Assembly (NCBI RefSeq): GCF_030718085.1
Contig: NZ_JAVAJF010000001.1
Location: 372,001-436,000 of the forward strand
Direction of reading: 5' to 3'
Source: Marinobacter sp. MDS2
GTDB lineage: Bacteria > Pseudomonadota > Gammaproteobacteria > Pseudomonadales > Oleiphilaceae
DNA length: 64,000 nucleotides
Positions 35,992 through 41,763 of the stretch are shown piece after piece (position 1 is the first letter of the stretch; every line of letters starts with the position of its first letter). Under the pieces are notes generated by a model, which did not search any database, was not told the origin of the DNA, and saw only the letters and a list, made by a program, of their open reading frames with translations. The position numbers and the translations under genes are program-made.

Positions 35992-36277
35992 TCGGGCCTC
36001 CCTCGGGCAGTTGCAGGCTGGCCAGTCGGGCGCGGTGGTATTCGTCCTCGCGCTGCTCGGCGCGGCGGGCGCGGGCGTCTCGCTTGCGAGCGAAATAATA
36101 GTTCACGCCAAACGTCGCGATCCCAAGCGCCAGCGTGCCGGCCATCATCCATTGGTTGAACGTCAGCACGCCGAAGGCGAAGCCGAATCCGTTGGCGCTG
36201 TACGATGCGGCCGGGGCCAGCGTTTCGGCTTTCAGTTGGACGCCGTGGGCGTTTTCAAACAGACTTCTCAAACTCAT
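35981..36277 (-). CDS. Holin-like membrane protein, second of the lysis cassette (98 aa)
   Basis: Begins MSLRSLFENAHGVQLKAET. One clear membrane segment (about residues 46-64, MMAGTLALGIATFGVNYYF) is followed by a strongly basic RKRDARARRAEQRED tail, the layout of HP1/P2-type class II-III holins and of some antiholins. Start 36277 forms an ATGA overlap with the upstream 3-TM protein. It may be a holin, an antiholin or a spanin-like partner; position in the lysis cassette is the main support. Confidence 0.65.
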   Translation of the reverse strand: MSLRSLFENAHGVQLKAETLAPAASYSANGFGFAFGVLTFNQWMMAGTLALGIATFGVNYYFARKRDARARRAEQREDEYHRARLASLQLPEGGPNAQ

Positions 36278-36708
36278 CGGCCGAGCCCCTTCAGGAGCCC
36301 GCGCTTGTCCACGCTGCGCGCGGTGTTGTAGCCAAGGTAGCCGGCCCCGAACAACCACCACAATTCCTCGGGCAGTGCGGCGAGCCAGGCTTGCATACCA
36401 GCGGCGATGTGCTGCGCCAGCTCCGGCTGGAACGCGTGCAGAATGCCCATCGGGATGGCCGATAAAATCATCGCGTACATGACGTACAAGAACGACGGTC
36501 GGGCGCGGCTGGTCCAGCCGTCCTTGCTGTTGGCTTCGGCCAGAATGGCGCTCATGCGCGTTTCCAGCTCTTTCAGCTCGCCGTTTTGTTGCATCTGCAA
36601 CAATTGGGCTTTGGCCTTCTCCCGTTCAGCGGGGTCGGGCCAAATTTTGTCGATGAGCTTGCCGCCCACGTCCAGCAGGCCGTCGATGACGGGAATGGAA
36701 ATGGCCAT
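36274..36708 (-). CDS. Holin of the 3-TM (GTA holin-like) type (144 aa)
   Basis: The N-terminal amphipathic region (GKLIDKIWPDPAEREKAKAQL) and following helix (LKELETRMSAILAEANSKDG) are typical of the 3-TM holin family also found in gene transfer agents. Membrane segments follow at about residues 75-93 (LYVMYAMILSAIPMGIL) and 108-130 (LPEELWWLFGAGYLGY). It lies 8 nt after the GH108 endolysin and overlaps the next membrane protein. It should release the signal-less endolysin through the inner membrane. Confidence 0.8.
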   Translation of the reverse strand: MAISIPVIDGLLDVGGKLIDKIWPDPAEREKAKAQLLQMQQNGELKELETRMSAILAEANSKDGWTSRARPSFLYVMYAMILSAIPMGILHAFQPELAQHIAAGMQAWLAALPEELWWLFGAGYLGYNTARSVDKRGLLKGLGR

Positions 36709-36716
36709 GTGCGCTC

Positions 36717-37262
36717 CTAAAGGCTAATGCGGTGATCCAGCCAGCCGAATACGAACGCTTCGTTGCGCTCACGAGCCTCTGCAATCTCAATGTATCGGGC
36801 GCCCTGAAGGCAGTTCAGGGCTTTGAGCAGAACCGACTCGCCGTGGTGTTGGCGGTGGTCGAGGTAATCTTTCAGTGCGCCGAGGGTGCCGTTACCAACC
36901 AAGCCGTCCACCACCACATCGTCGTAGTGCTTCGCCTGGTTGTTCAGGGCGTTCAGGCTGCGCTGCAAAAACAGGCCGGCGCGGGCGACACCCATGTTGA
37001 CGCCGGTATCCAGCAGCTCGTGCGCCACTTTCGGGCTGAGCTGCGCCACGCGGTCGAAGTTGGGGGCGGACCAGTATTGATCTTTGTAGATCGCCACCGC
37101 CAAGGTGCGCGGCATGTACTGCATGGGGCCGTCGTAATGATGCAGCCGGGCCACCTTCTCGGTGATGCCGTACATCGTCGCGCCGCCCAGGTCGTTCGGG
37201 TCATCGACAAAGCCGCCTTCGCGGTCAATCAGCTCGTCAATCACAACGTCTAAACGGCTCAT
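36717..37262 (-). CDS. Endolysin, GH108 N-acetylmuramidase (181 aa)
   Basis: Cleaves the glycan strands of peptidoglycan at the end of the lytic cycle. The N-terminal motif DREGGFVDDPNDLGGATMYGIT (residues 13-34, given here with catalytic Glu15 in E-G-G) is the signature of glycosyl hydrolase 108. A peptidoglycan-binding-like C-terminal part follows (VVVDGLVGNGTLGALKDYL). There is no signal peptide, so export depends on the holin. Start 37262 has GGAGG 6 nt upstream; an upstream in-frame extension to 37391 would overlap the terminator hairpin and is rejected. It is the first gene of the late operon after pR'. Confidence 0.9.
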   Translation of the reverse strand: MSRLDVVIDELIDREGGFVDDPNDLGGATMYGITEKVARLHHYDGPMQYMPRTLAVAIYKDQYWSAPNFDRVAQLSPKVAHELLDTGVNMGVARAGLFLQRSLNALNNQAKHYDDVVVDGLVGNGTLGALKDYLDHRQHHGESVLLKALNCLQGARYIEIAEARERNEAFVFGWLDHRISL

Positions 37263-37277
37263 GGCGGCCTCCAAACC

Positions 37278-37310
37278 AAAAACCCCGGCGTGCGATGCAG
37301 TGGCCGGGGT
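37278..37310 (-). terminator. Second late terminator, just before the endolysin gene
   Basis: On the minus strand ACCCCGGC and GCCGGGGT form an 8-bp perfect stem with a 13-nt loop, followed by five T and then the endolysin ribosome site. With the hairpin at 37378 it makes a double stop in the leader of the late operon. Confidence 0.7.
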
Positions 37311-37377
37311 CGTGTTGATCGGAAAAAGGGCCGCACTTACTGCGTCGGCCAAGGGTCCCAGGTAGGGGATCGAGCAC

Positions 37378-37407
37378 AAAAAAACCCGCACGGCGTAAGC
37401 CTGCGGG
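37378..37407 (-). terminator. tR'-like terminator downstream of the late promoter
   Basis: On the minus strand CCCGCA and TGCGGG form a perfect 6-bp stem (11-nt loop), followed by seven T. It starts about 25 nt after the expected start of the pR'-like transcript, as in lambda, where Q protein lets polymerase pass tR'. Confidence 0.8.
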
Positions 37408-37439
37408 CTTTTCGGGGGAACTTTCTGACTCTACGAGGC

Positions 37440-37468
37440 AAGCTACCTCACAATCCGAAACGCGTCAA
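37440..37468 (-). promoter_or_regulatory. Candidate late promoter pR'
   Basis: On the minus strand TTGACG (37463-37468) and TAGCTT (37440-37445) are separated by exactly 17 nt. The -35 box is near consensus and the -10 weak. It lies between the Q-like gene and two terminators that precede the lysis genes, the place of the lambda late promoter. Confidence 0.6.
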
Positions 37469-37473
37469 GCCCT

Positions 37474-37968
37474 TTACGCCGCCTTGGTGAACGGGGCGGT
37501 GTCGCTCAGGGCCGCCTCCAGACTTTGATAGCCGTCGTACACCCGTTTCTGGAACGTCGATACCGTGCAGCGCAGGGCTTGGGCGCACGCCGCGTCGTCC
37601 CAGTGAATCTCTACACGCCGCTCGCTGAACGGGTCCACGGCCACTTTCGTGCGGTTGCGGTAGAAACGGTCGAACACCAACGCGTCCCGCTGTCGGTCGC
37701 TCAGATTGCGCAGCAACACGCAGGCCATCAGGTGCAGGTCGCTGAACCGCTGCATCCGGTCCACCTTGGCCGCCAGGGTGCAGACCTCGCTGTACCCGGA
37801 CGACTTCGGGATTTGCCCTTTGAACTCCACCAGCGCCCCGATGACGCTGCGACTCTCCCGCGCCACCGCGTCGTTGTCAGACAACAGCACGTCCAGAAAC
37901 ATATCCACTGCCAGTTCGGCTTGCCTGCGCAACGCTCGTGTACTGTCCGTTCGTTTTTGCATCGCCAT
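37474..37968 (-). CDS. Q-like late antiterminator (164 aa)
   Basis: Likely lets RNA polymerase read through the two terminators in front of the lysis and structural genes. Its C-terminal part has a helix-turn-helix of the sigma-region-4 type (DRQRDALVFDRFYRNRT, then WDDAACAQALRCTVSTFQKRVYDGYQSLEAAL in shorter view), as in antitermination Q / ArpU-like phage regulators. The gene ends 6 nt before the -35 box of the candidate late promoter. Exact subfamily not certain. ATGs at codons 1 and 3 are both possible starts; neither has a strong ribosome site. Confidence 0.75.
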   Translation of the reverse strand: MAMQKRTDSTRALRRQAELAVDMFLDVLLSDNDAVARESRSVIGALVEFKGQIPKSSGYSEVCTLAAKVDRMQRFSDLHLMACVLLRNLSDRQRDALVFDRFYRNRTKVAVDPFSERRVEIHWDDAACAQALRCTVSTFQKRVYDGYQSLEAALSDTAPFTKAA

Positions 37969-37973
37969 CGTGT

Positions 37974-38171
37974 TTAGCCTCGCATCGCGTTAAAGATTGC
38001 CCGTAATGTCCGCTCGTCCATCTCGCTTTGTTGTTTTAGCCAGCCCTCCAATGTCTGTCGTGTGATCCGTTTGCGTCGATACTGCGCCCAGCGTTGTCGG
38101 GCTTCGGCTTCCAGCGCTTGCCAGCGGGCCAGGCACTCGGCCTTATGCTGCTCCACGCCGGATTCGGTCAT
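37974..38171 (-). CDS. Small charged phage protein (65 aa)
   Basis: Begins MTESGVEQHKAECLARWQAL. Entirely helical and Arg/Glu/Gln-rich, ending TLRAIFNAMRG. It resembles short uncharacterised proteins in nin-like regions. It overlaps the upstream gene by 4 nt and lies 5 nt before the Q-like gene. Function unknown. Confidence 0.6.
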   Translation of the reverse strand: MTESGVEQHKAECLARWQALEAEARQRWAQYRRKRITRQTLEGWLKQQSEMDERTLRAIFNAMRG

Positions 38172-38725
38172 GCGCGCCGCTCTTCCAGCGCAAACACTTC
38201 ATCCGTCAGCACCCGGCGCACCGGCGTCTCCGGCACCCACTCGTCGGGCAGGTCTTTGGGGCGAATGGGCGCGTGAAATTGATCCTGACGCTTCAGGTGC
38301 AGCACGTACCAGCGAAAGCCAATGGCTCGGCACAGCGTTCGGTCCAGCCAGTCTTGCGTCAGGCGTTCCAGCTTGCGCGAGCCCAGCCACGCCGCTCGAC
38401 TGCCGGAGCCCCACGCCATGGTGACTTTCAGCACCGCATACGACTCGCCTTTGAGCCGGTCGATCTGTATCCACACGCCAATCACGCCGGTATCAATCCG
38501 TTTTTGGGGGCCGCGTGCCGTGGGCGGAATCGACAAATCGCCGTTGCGGCGGCGGTTCAGGTTGCGCCAGGCTCCGGTCAGCGTCTTCTGGTACTCCTGC
38601 TTGTTGTAGACGGTCACCCGCCACAGGTTGTTGACGTAGCTGATCCCGCGCGGCAGGTACAGCACCTCGCCGTTCACGACGGTGCGGCGCCAGCCGGGGC
38701 GGGGCTGGGTAAAATCGGGCGTCAT
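38168..38725 (-). CDS. Uncharacterised nin-region protein (185 aa)
   Basis: Begins MTPDFTQPRPGWRRTVVNGEV. The sequence (LYLPRGISYVNNLWRVTVYNKQ, WIQIDRLKGESYAVLKVTMAWG) looks like an ordered alpha/beta protein, but I do not recognise the family. The ATG at 38725 has AAGGGA 10 nt upstream. A GTG at 38794 with GGGAGG would add 23 residues and form a GTGA overlap with ninG, and is a serious alternative. A short inverted repeat (CGATAG...CTATCG, 38741-38760) lies just upstream of the ATG. Confidence 0.6.
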   Translation of the reverse strand: MTPDFTQPRPGWRRTVVNGEVLYLPRGISYVNNLWRVTVYNKQEYQKTLTGAWRNLNRRRNGDLSIPPTARGPQKRIDTGVIGVWIQIDRLKGESYAVLKVTMAWGSGSRAAWLGSRKLERLTQDWLDRTLCRAIGFRWYVLHLKRQDQFHAPIRPKDLPDEWVPETPVRRVLTDEVFALEERRA

Positions 38726-38790
38726 GGCAAAATCCCTTGCGATAGAAAGGATGCTATCGTTACCGATTCCGCGCGCGGGTTCAACGGCGT

Positions 38791-39378
38791 TCACGCTGCC
38801 TCCCGCTGCTTCTGCAGCTCTTTGGTCATGGCTCGATACTTCGCCTTGATCGCCTTCAGGTCGTCGATGGTGTAGTGCTTCGCCGCGTGCGGGCCTTCCA
38901 GCCACGCCACCGTTTCCGCACCAAGGCGCTGCACCAGTCGAATGCGGTACTCCACGGTGTTGCCACTGAGGTGCTGGTTGCACTTCACGCACTGCGCGTG
39001 ACAGTTCAGTTCTTCAAAGCGCAGCTCCGGGCACGAGCCGACCGAGCGATAATGGCCCGCGTCCATCCGGCTGCCGGTCAGCAGGTCGGCATCGCTCGGG
39101 TAACGCCCGCAGGAAATGCACGGCTGGTGACAATCTCGGGCACGCACGTACTTGTTGAACTCCGCTTGCGCCTCTTTGGTCCAGTCGCCCTTGGTCTTCA
39201 GGCGCGCTTTCTCCGAGCGCACCCAGCGCCGGGTTTCTTTGGCCACCTGCTCGCGGGCTTTCTCAAGGCCGTGCTTGGCCATGCAGTCGTAACCGCAAAA
39301 GCCCGCCTTCTCGACGGCCGTGCTCGCCTTCGCCGGCGGCAACTCGGCTCGGCACGCCTTCAGGCGGCACTTCCTCAC
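38791..39378 (-). CDS. ninG: NinG/Rap-like recombination nuclease (195 aa)
   Basis: NinG family. An N-terminal zinc-binding segment (CRLKACRAELP, then GFCGYDCMAKHG) is followed by a basic helix (RWVRSEKARLKTKGDWT) and an HNH-like half with CISCGRY, DAGHYRSVGS and CHAQCVKCNQHLSGN. In lambda, Rap is a structure-specific endonuclease that helps recombination between phage and plasmid or host DNA. It probably starts with GTG (39378), giving a GTGA overlap with the gene upstream. The position next to NinB matches the nin region. Confidence 0.88.
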   Translation of the reverse strand: MRKCRLKACRAELPPAKASTAVEKAGFCGYDCMAKHGLEKAREQVAKETRRWVRSEKARLKTKGDWTKEAQAEFNKYVRARDCHQPCISCGRYPSDADLLTGSRMDAGHYRSVGSCPELRFEELNCHAQCVKCNQHLSGNTVEYRIRLVQRLGAETVAWLEGPHAAKHYTIDDLKAIKAKYRAMTKELQKQREAA

Positions 39379-39551
39379 TCCGCGTCCTCCATCGCCGTCT
39401 GCGCGTAGTTGCGCCAGGTCAGGTCCACCACCTTGGTGCGGCGGCGGGGCTCGCGCTGAATGCGGCCGCCCTTGGCCAGAAACTCGGCGGTCTGGCGCTC
39501 AATCTCGGCCTGCTCGGCGCGTTTGGCTTTTTTGATTGTGGGTTGGCTCAT
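39375..39551 (-). CDS. Small basic protein between ninB and ninG (58 aa)
   Basis: Read directly from the minus strand: starts MSQPTIKKAKRAEQAEIE and ends NYAQTAMEDAE. It is strongly basic in the first half. It overlaps ninB by 4 nt (ATGA) and ninG by 4 nt (GTGA), and fills the gap exactly, so it is a real gene in the coupled series. Function unknown; nucleic-acid binding is plausible. Confidence 0.7.
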   Translation of the reverse strand: MSQPTIKKAKRAEQAEIERQTAEFLAKGGRIQREPRRRTKVVDLTWRNYAQTAMEDAE

Positions 39552-39991
39552 GCGGCCTCCATTTCTTGCGGGAAGAACACCATCACCCCTTGCTGGGCGT
39601 AGCTGGCTTGAACGTGCTGCAGGTAGCGCGACAACTGCGGCTTGGTCATGTTGGACGTGACCGGCATGTAACGCATGGCCTTCAACTTTTGCTCATACGT
39701 CAGGTTGCGCAGAATGCTGTTGTCGTACATTTCCCGAAAATCCGGGTCTTCGGCTCGCAGGATCGGCACCCCGAAGCGCAGCTTGCACTCGCACTTGACG
39801 TTCTCCGGCGTGTCCGCGATCTGCAGGGCAATGTCGTTGTACCACGCGTGTGAGATTGCGTTCTGATCCAGCGAGCGGCCCACGCCCGCCTTGGTGCGCA
39901 GGCGCAGAAACTTGTGCTCGCGGTACTCGGCTTCCACGTCGCGCAGGGCTTTGCGCAGGCTGGGCTCGGAGTTGATAACGATCTCGTTCAT
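39548..39991 (-). CDS. ninB: NinB/Orf-like recombination protein (147 aa)
   Basis: Lambda NinB (Orf) binds single-stranded DNA and replaces RecFOR functions in phage recombination. The characteristic stretch is RSLDQNAISHAWYNDIALQI (about 39-58), followed by TPENVKCECKLRFGVPIL and a C-terminal helix (KPQLSRYLQHVQ). Length is normal. It lies in the nin-like cluster upstream of ninG, with ATGA overlaps on both sides. Confidence 0.88.
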   Translation of the reverse strand: MNEIVINSEPSLRKALRDVEAEYREHKFLRLRTKAGVGRSLDQNAISHAWYNDIALQIADTPENVKCECKLRFGVPILRAEDPDFREMYDNSILRNLTYEQKLKAMRYMPVTSNMTKPQLSRYLQHVQASYAQQGVMVFFPQEMEAA

Positions 39992-40182
39992 CGGTAATCA
40001 CTCCCCACCTGACCGGGCTCGTTGCTGCCGGTGCAGGTGTGTCGGTGATCGGTGGCCTTCGGGCAGCGTTTATTGCCGCATTCAGAACACACCACCATGG
40101 TCGTGAACATTATCGGCAAGCCGGACGCCGGGCACTTCTCGGTCTGCGCGCAGCGGCGGCAGCAGGGGTTAGTGTTGGTCAT
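39988..40182 (-). CDS. Small Cys-rich zinc-ribbon protein (64 aa)
   Basis: Has CCRRCAQTEKC near residues 7-17, CSECGNKRC near 32-40 and a later H-x-H-x-C, a pattern that suggests one or two small zinc sites. Similar tiny Cys-rich proteins occur in nin regions of lambdoid phages without known function. It overlaps ninB by 4 nt and the next gene by 4 nt. Confidence 0.6.
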   Translation of the reverse strand: MTNTNPCCRRCAQTEKCPASGLPIMFTTMVVCSECGNKRCPKATDHRHTCTGSNEPGQVGSDYR

Positions 40183-40400
40183 GCCGCCTCCGGTCCAGTC
40201 GGGCTGGGTTGAGTGCGCCGGTCGGTGCGCACGTAGCGCCGCCCGTCCGCGTGCAGGGTGACCTTTTCCAGCCGCACCAGCTCGCCCAGCTCCGGGCGCA
40301 CGTCTTTCGGGTAGCGCCCGAGCGCCAGCGCCAGCCCGGCCAGACTCATCGGGCCACGGTTCAGCTCGCGCAGGATGGCCTGCATCAGTACCTCGTTCAT
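40179..40400 (-). CDS. Small winged-helix protein (73 aa)
   Basis: Reads as one winged-helix domain: ILRELNRGPMSLAGLALALG (helices 1-2), KDVRPELGELVRLEKVTL (recognition helix) and HADGRRYVRT (wing). It may bind DNA. Two other genes of this cluster (40908-41135 and 41464-41763) have the same type of fold, so the phage carries a set of small winged-helix proteins. Overlaps 4 nt on each side. Confidence 0.6.
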   Translation of the reverse strand: MNEVLMQAILRELNRGPMSLAGLALALGRYPKDVRPELGELVRLEKVTLHADGRRYVRTDRRTQPSPTGPEAA

Positions 40401-40561
40401 GACAACCTCCCCGCCACGAACAGGCAGTTACCGCTCAAAATGGCCGACAGCAACATGCCCGGCGTGTCGTCGCCCAGGAAGCAGCCCACGGCCAAACACG
40501 CCAGCGCGATGCCGAGAATCACGAGCATCACGCGAAACAGTGTGGTGTCTGTCTTCGTCAT
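40397..40561 (-). CDS. Small membrane protein (54 aa)
   Basis: Begins MTKTDTTLFRVMLVILGIAL. Two hydrophobic segments (about 9-26 and 34-51) with a short loop (FLGDDTPG) suggest a hairpin membrane protein. The start at 40561 (AGGAACG upstream) shares one base with the stop of the preceding 33-codon gene (TGATG). Function unknown. Confidence 0.6.
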   Translation of the reverse strand: MTKTDTTLFRVMLVILGIALACLAVGCFLGDDTPGMLLSAILSGNCLFVAGRLS

Positions 40562-40662
40562 CAGTCGTTCCTCCCGAACATGCCCCACGCGATAATCAGC
40601 GCCACGCCCAGCACCAGCACGGTGCCGGGGCTCCACTGCGTCATCTCGAATCCGTATGACAT
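40561..40662 (-). CDS. Tiny single-span membrane protein (33 aa)
   Basis: Starts MSYGFEMTQWSPG, has one hydrophobic segment (TVLVLGVALIIAWGMF) and ends GRND. GGAGGG lies 9 nt before the ATG. Its stop overlaps the start of the next membrane gene, so the two are coupled and may work together. Confidence 0.5.
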   Translation of the reverse strand: MSYGFEMTQWSPGTVLVLGVALIIAWGMFGRND

Positions 40663-40718
40663 CACGCCACCCTCCCCGTCATTGCCGTCACTAGATCAAC
40701 CGGTCTACCGTTTTCCAT
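40662..40718 (-). CDS. Possible 18-codon leader-like peptide
   Basis: The frame MENGRPVDLVTAMTGRVA has a GGAGG 9 nt upstream, and its stop (TGATG) overlaps the following start. It may exist only to couple translation between 40705-40911 and the tiny membrane protein. Confidence 0.3.
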   Translation of the reverse strand: MENGRPVDLVTAMTGRVA

Positions 40719-40911
40719 AATGCGAACCTCCGAAGGTAAAGGGCGCATCCGACTGCACCCGTTTGCCGGGCTGGTGCCAGGTGTCGCGTTCCATGGGCAC
40801 CAGCGCCAACTTTTGAGTGACTGAAGAATCCTCGCAGCGGTGCATTTCACATTCGCCCAGGTGGACGCCGTGCTGTAGGTGAGTGCCGGCTTGGCAGTGT
40901 TTGCAGGTCAT
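40705..40911 (-). CDS. Small Cys/His-rich protein (68 aa)
   Basis: Starts MTCKHCQAGTHLQHGVHLGEC. The C-x-x-C, C-x-x-H and further Cys suggest a zinc-bound N-terminus, followed by a disordered tail. It overlaps the upstream gene by 4 nt. Not recognised. Confidence 0.55.
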   Translation of the reverse strand: MTCKHCQAGTHLQHGVHLGECEMHRCEDSSVTQKLALVPMERDTWHQPGKRVQSDAPFTFGGSHYGKR

Positions 40912-41135
40912 GCCACGTCCTCCCCAACAGCACCCACGCTCGGCAGCAGGTCATACGTGCCATCGGCGTTGCGGCGTACCACCCGTTCCCGCTCCATCTT
41001 GCGCAGCAGTACGCCGGTGTGGTGCTTGGGCAGGCTCAACAGCTTGGCCAGGTCGTCCCGGGTGGCCGGCATCAGTGACAGTGACAACTCGACGCGCTCT
41101 TGGTCGGTCATGGCCTTATGATCTCCTGTGCTCAT
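40908..41135 (-). CDS. Small winged-helix protein (75 aa)
   Basis: Starts MSTGDHKAMTDQERVELSLS at 41135, with GGAGG 9 nt upstream. The segment MPATRDDLAKLLSLPKHHTGVLLRKMERERVVRRNADGTYDL has the helix-turn-helix-wing order of MarR/ArsR-like domains (shown here as ATRDDLAKLLSL, then GVLLRKMERERVV). Probably DNA-binding. It overlaps neighbours by 4 nt. Confidence 0.65.
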   Translation of the reverse strand: MSTGDHKAMTDQERVELSLSLMPATRDDLAKLLSLPKHHTGVLLRKMERERVVRRNADGTYDLLPSVGAVGEDVA

Positions 41136-41467
41136 TGGGTATCGCCTCCTTGGCATAAGTCGGGGCGGTATTCGTGCAGCGCCACGGTCATGGCTTCGTC
41201 GGCCACCATGGTTGCGAACAGGGTTTCCGCGTAATCCAGACCGCGATTCATGGCCGCGTTTCGCTCGGCTTTCGGCAGGGCGGGCAGTGATTCCATATCC
41301 ATCGCCAGGCTCTCGCGCCCATCCAGTCGATCCGCGAGACTGCGAAAAAACCACGCCAGACGAACGCGCCAACCGGGCCGGTCGTTCATCACGGCCTTGC
41401 GGTCCTGAACACGAAAGCGATACCAGTGCGCGGTGCTGAACGCCTTGTTGTAGAGTTTGATTTTCAT
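41132..41467 (-). CDS. Uncharacterised early phage protein (111 aa)
   Basis: Starts MKIKLYNKAFSTAHWYRFRV; a longer upstream frame overlaps the next gene heavily and is rejected. It has a basic N-terminal beta-like part, then a helix (LAWFFRSLADRLDGRESLAM) and a C-terminal helical part (YAETLFATMVADEAMTVALHEYRPD). No family recognised. It is the third gene behind dnaB in the coupled series. Confidence 0.6.
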   Translation of the reverse strand: MKIKLYNKAFSTAHWYRFRVQDRKAVMNDRPGWRVRLAWFFRSLADRLDGRESLAMDMESLPALPKAERNAAMNRGLDYAETLFATMVADEAMTVALHEYRPDLCQGGDTQ

Positions 41468-41763
41468 GCCGCCACCCCCTGCTCGCGTCGTTCGGCGGCC
41501 AGTGCGTCCAGCATCCACTTCGGAGCGTTGACGATGCGGTACACGTACACCAACTGACCGGCGCGCTTCTCGGTCCATTGCCGCACGTCCAAGCAATAAC
41601 CCTCGGGTGCGTCTTTGCGGTAATCGCGCAATCGGGCGGTCACCTCTTTGGCTGGGTGTAATCCGAGCGCGGCGGTAATGTCCAGCTTGGTGCGGGCGTT
41701 GCCGTCGAGCATCAGGCGCAGCACTTCGCCGTTGACGGTGTTTTTTCGTGGCAATCGACTCAT
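41464..41763 (-). CDS. Winged-helix protein next to dnaB (99 aa)
   Basis: NTVNGEVLRLMLDGNARTKLDIT, then AKEVTARLRDYRKDAPEGYC and a beta wing (QLVYVYRIV), is a typical small helix-turn-helix domain of phage replication regions. It overlaps dnaB by 4 nt. It may be a DNA-binding accessory factor for replication or regulation; not known. Confidence 0.65.
   Translation of the reverse strand: MSRLPRKNTVNGEVLRLMLDGNARTKLDITAALGLHPAKEVTARLRDYRKDAPEGYCLDVRQWTEKRAGQLVYVYRIVNAPKWMLDALAAERREQGVAA

Noticed and set aside
37263..37391. 43-codon N-terminal extension of the GH108 endolysin
   Set aside because: It would cross a terminator hairpin and looks like a false signal sequence; the ATG at 37262 has a strong GGAGG.
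40908..41372. 154-codon version of the winged-helix gene
   Set aside because: The first half overlaps the upstream gene in another frame and is Arg/Gly/Ser-rich noise; start 41135 has GGAGG.
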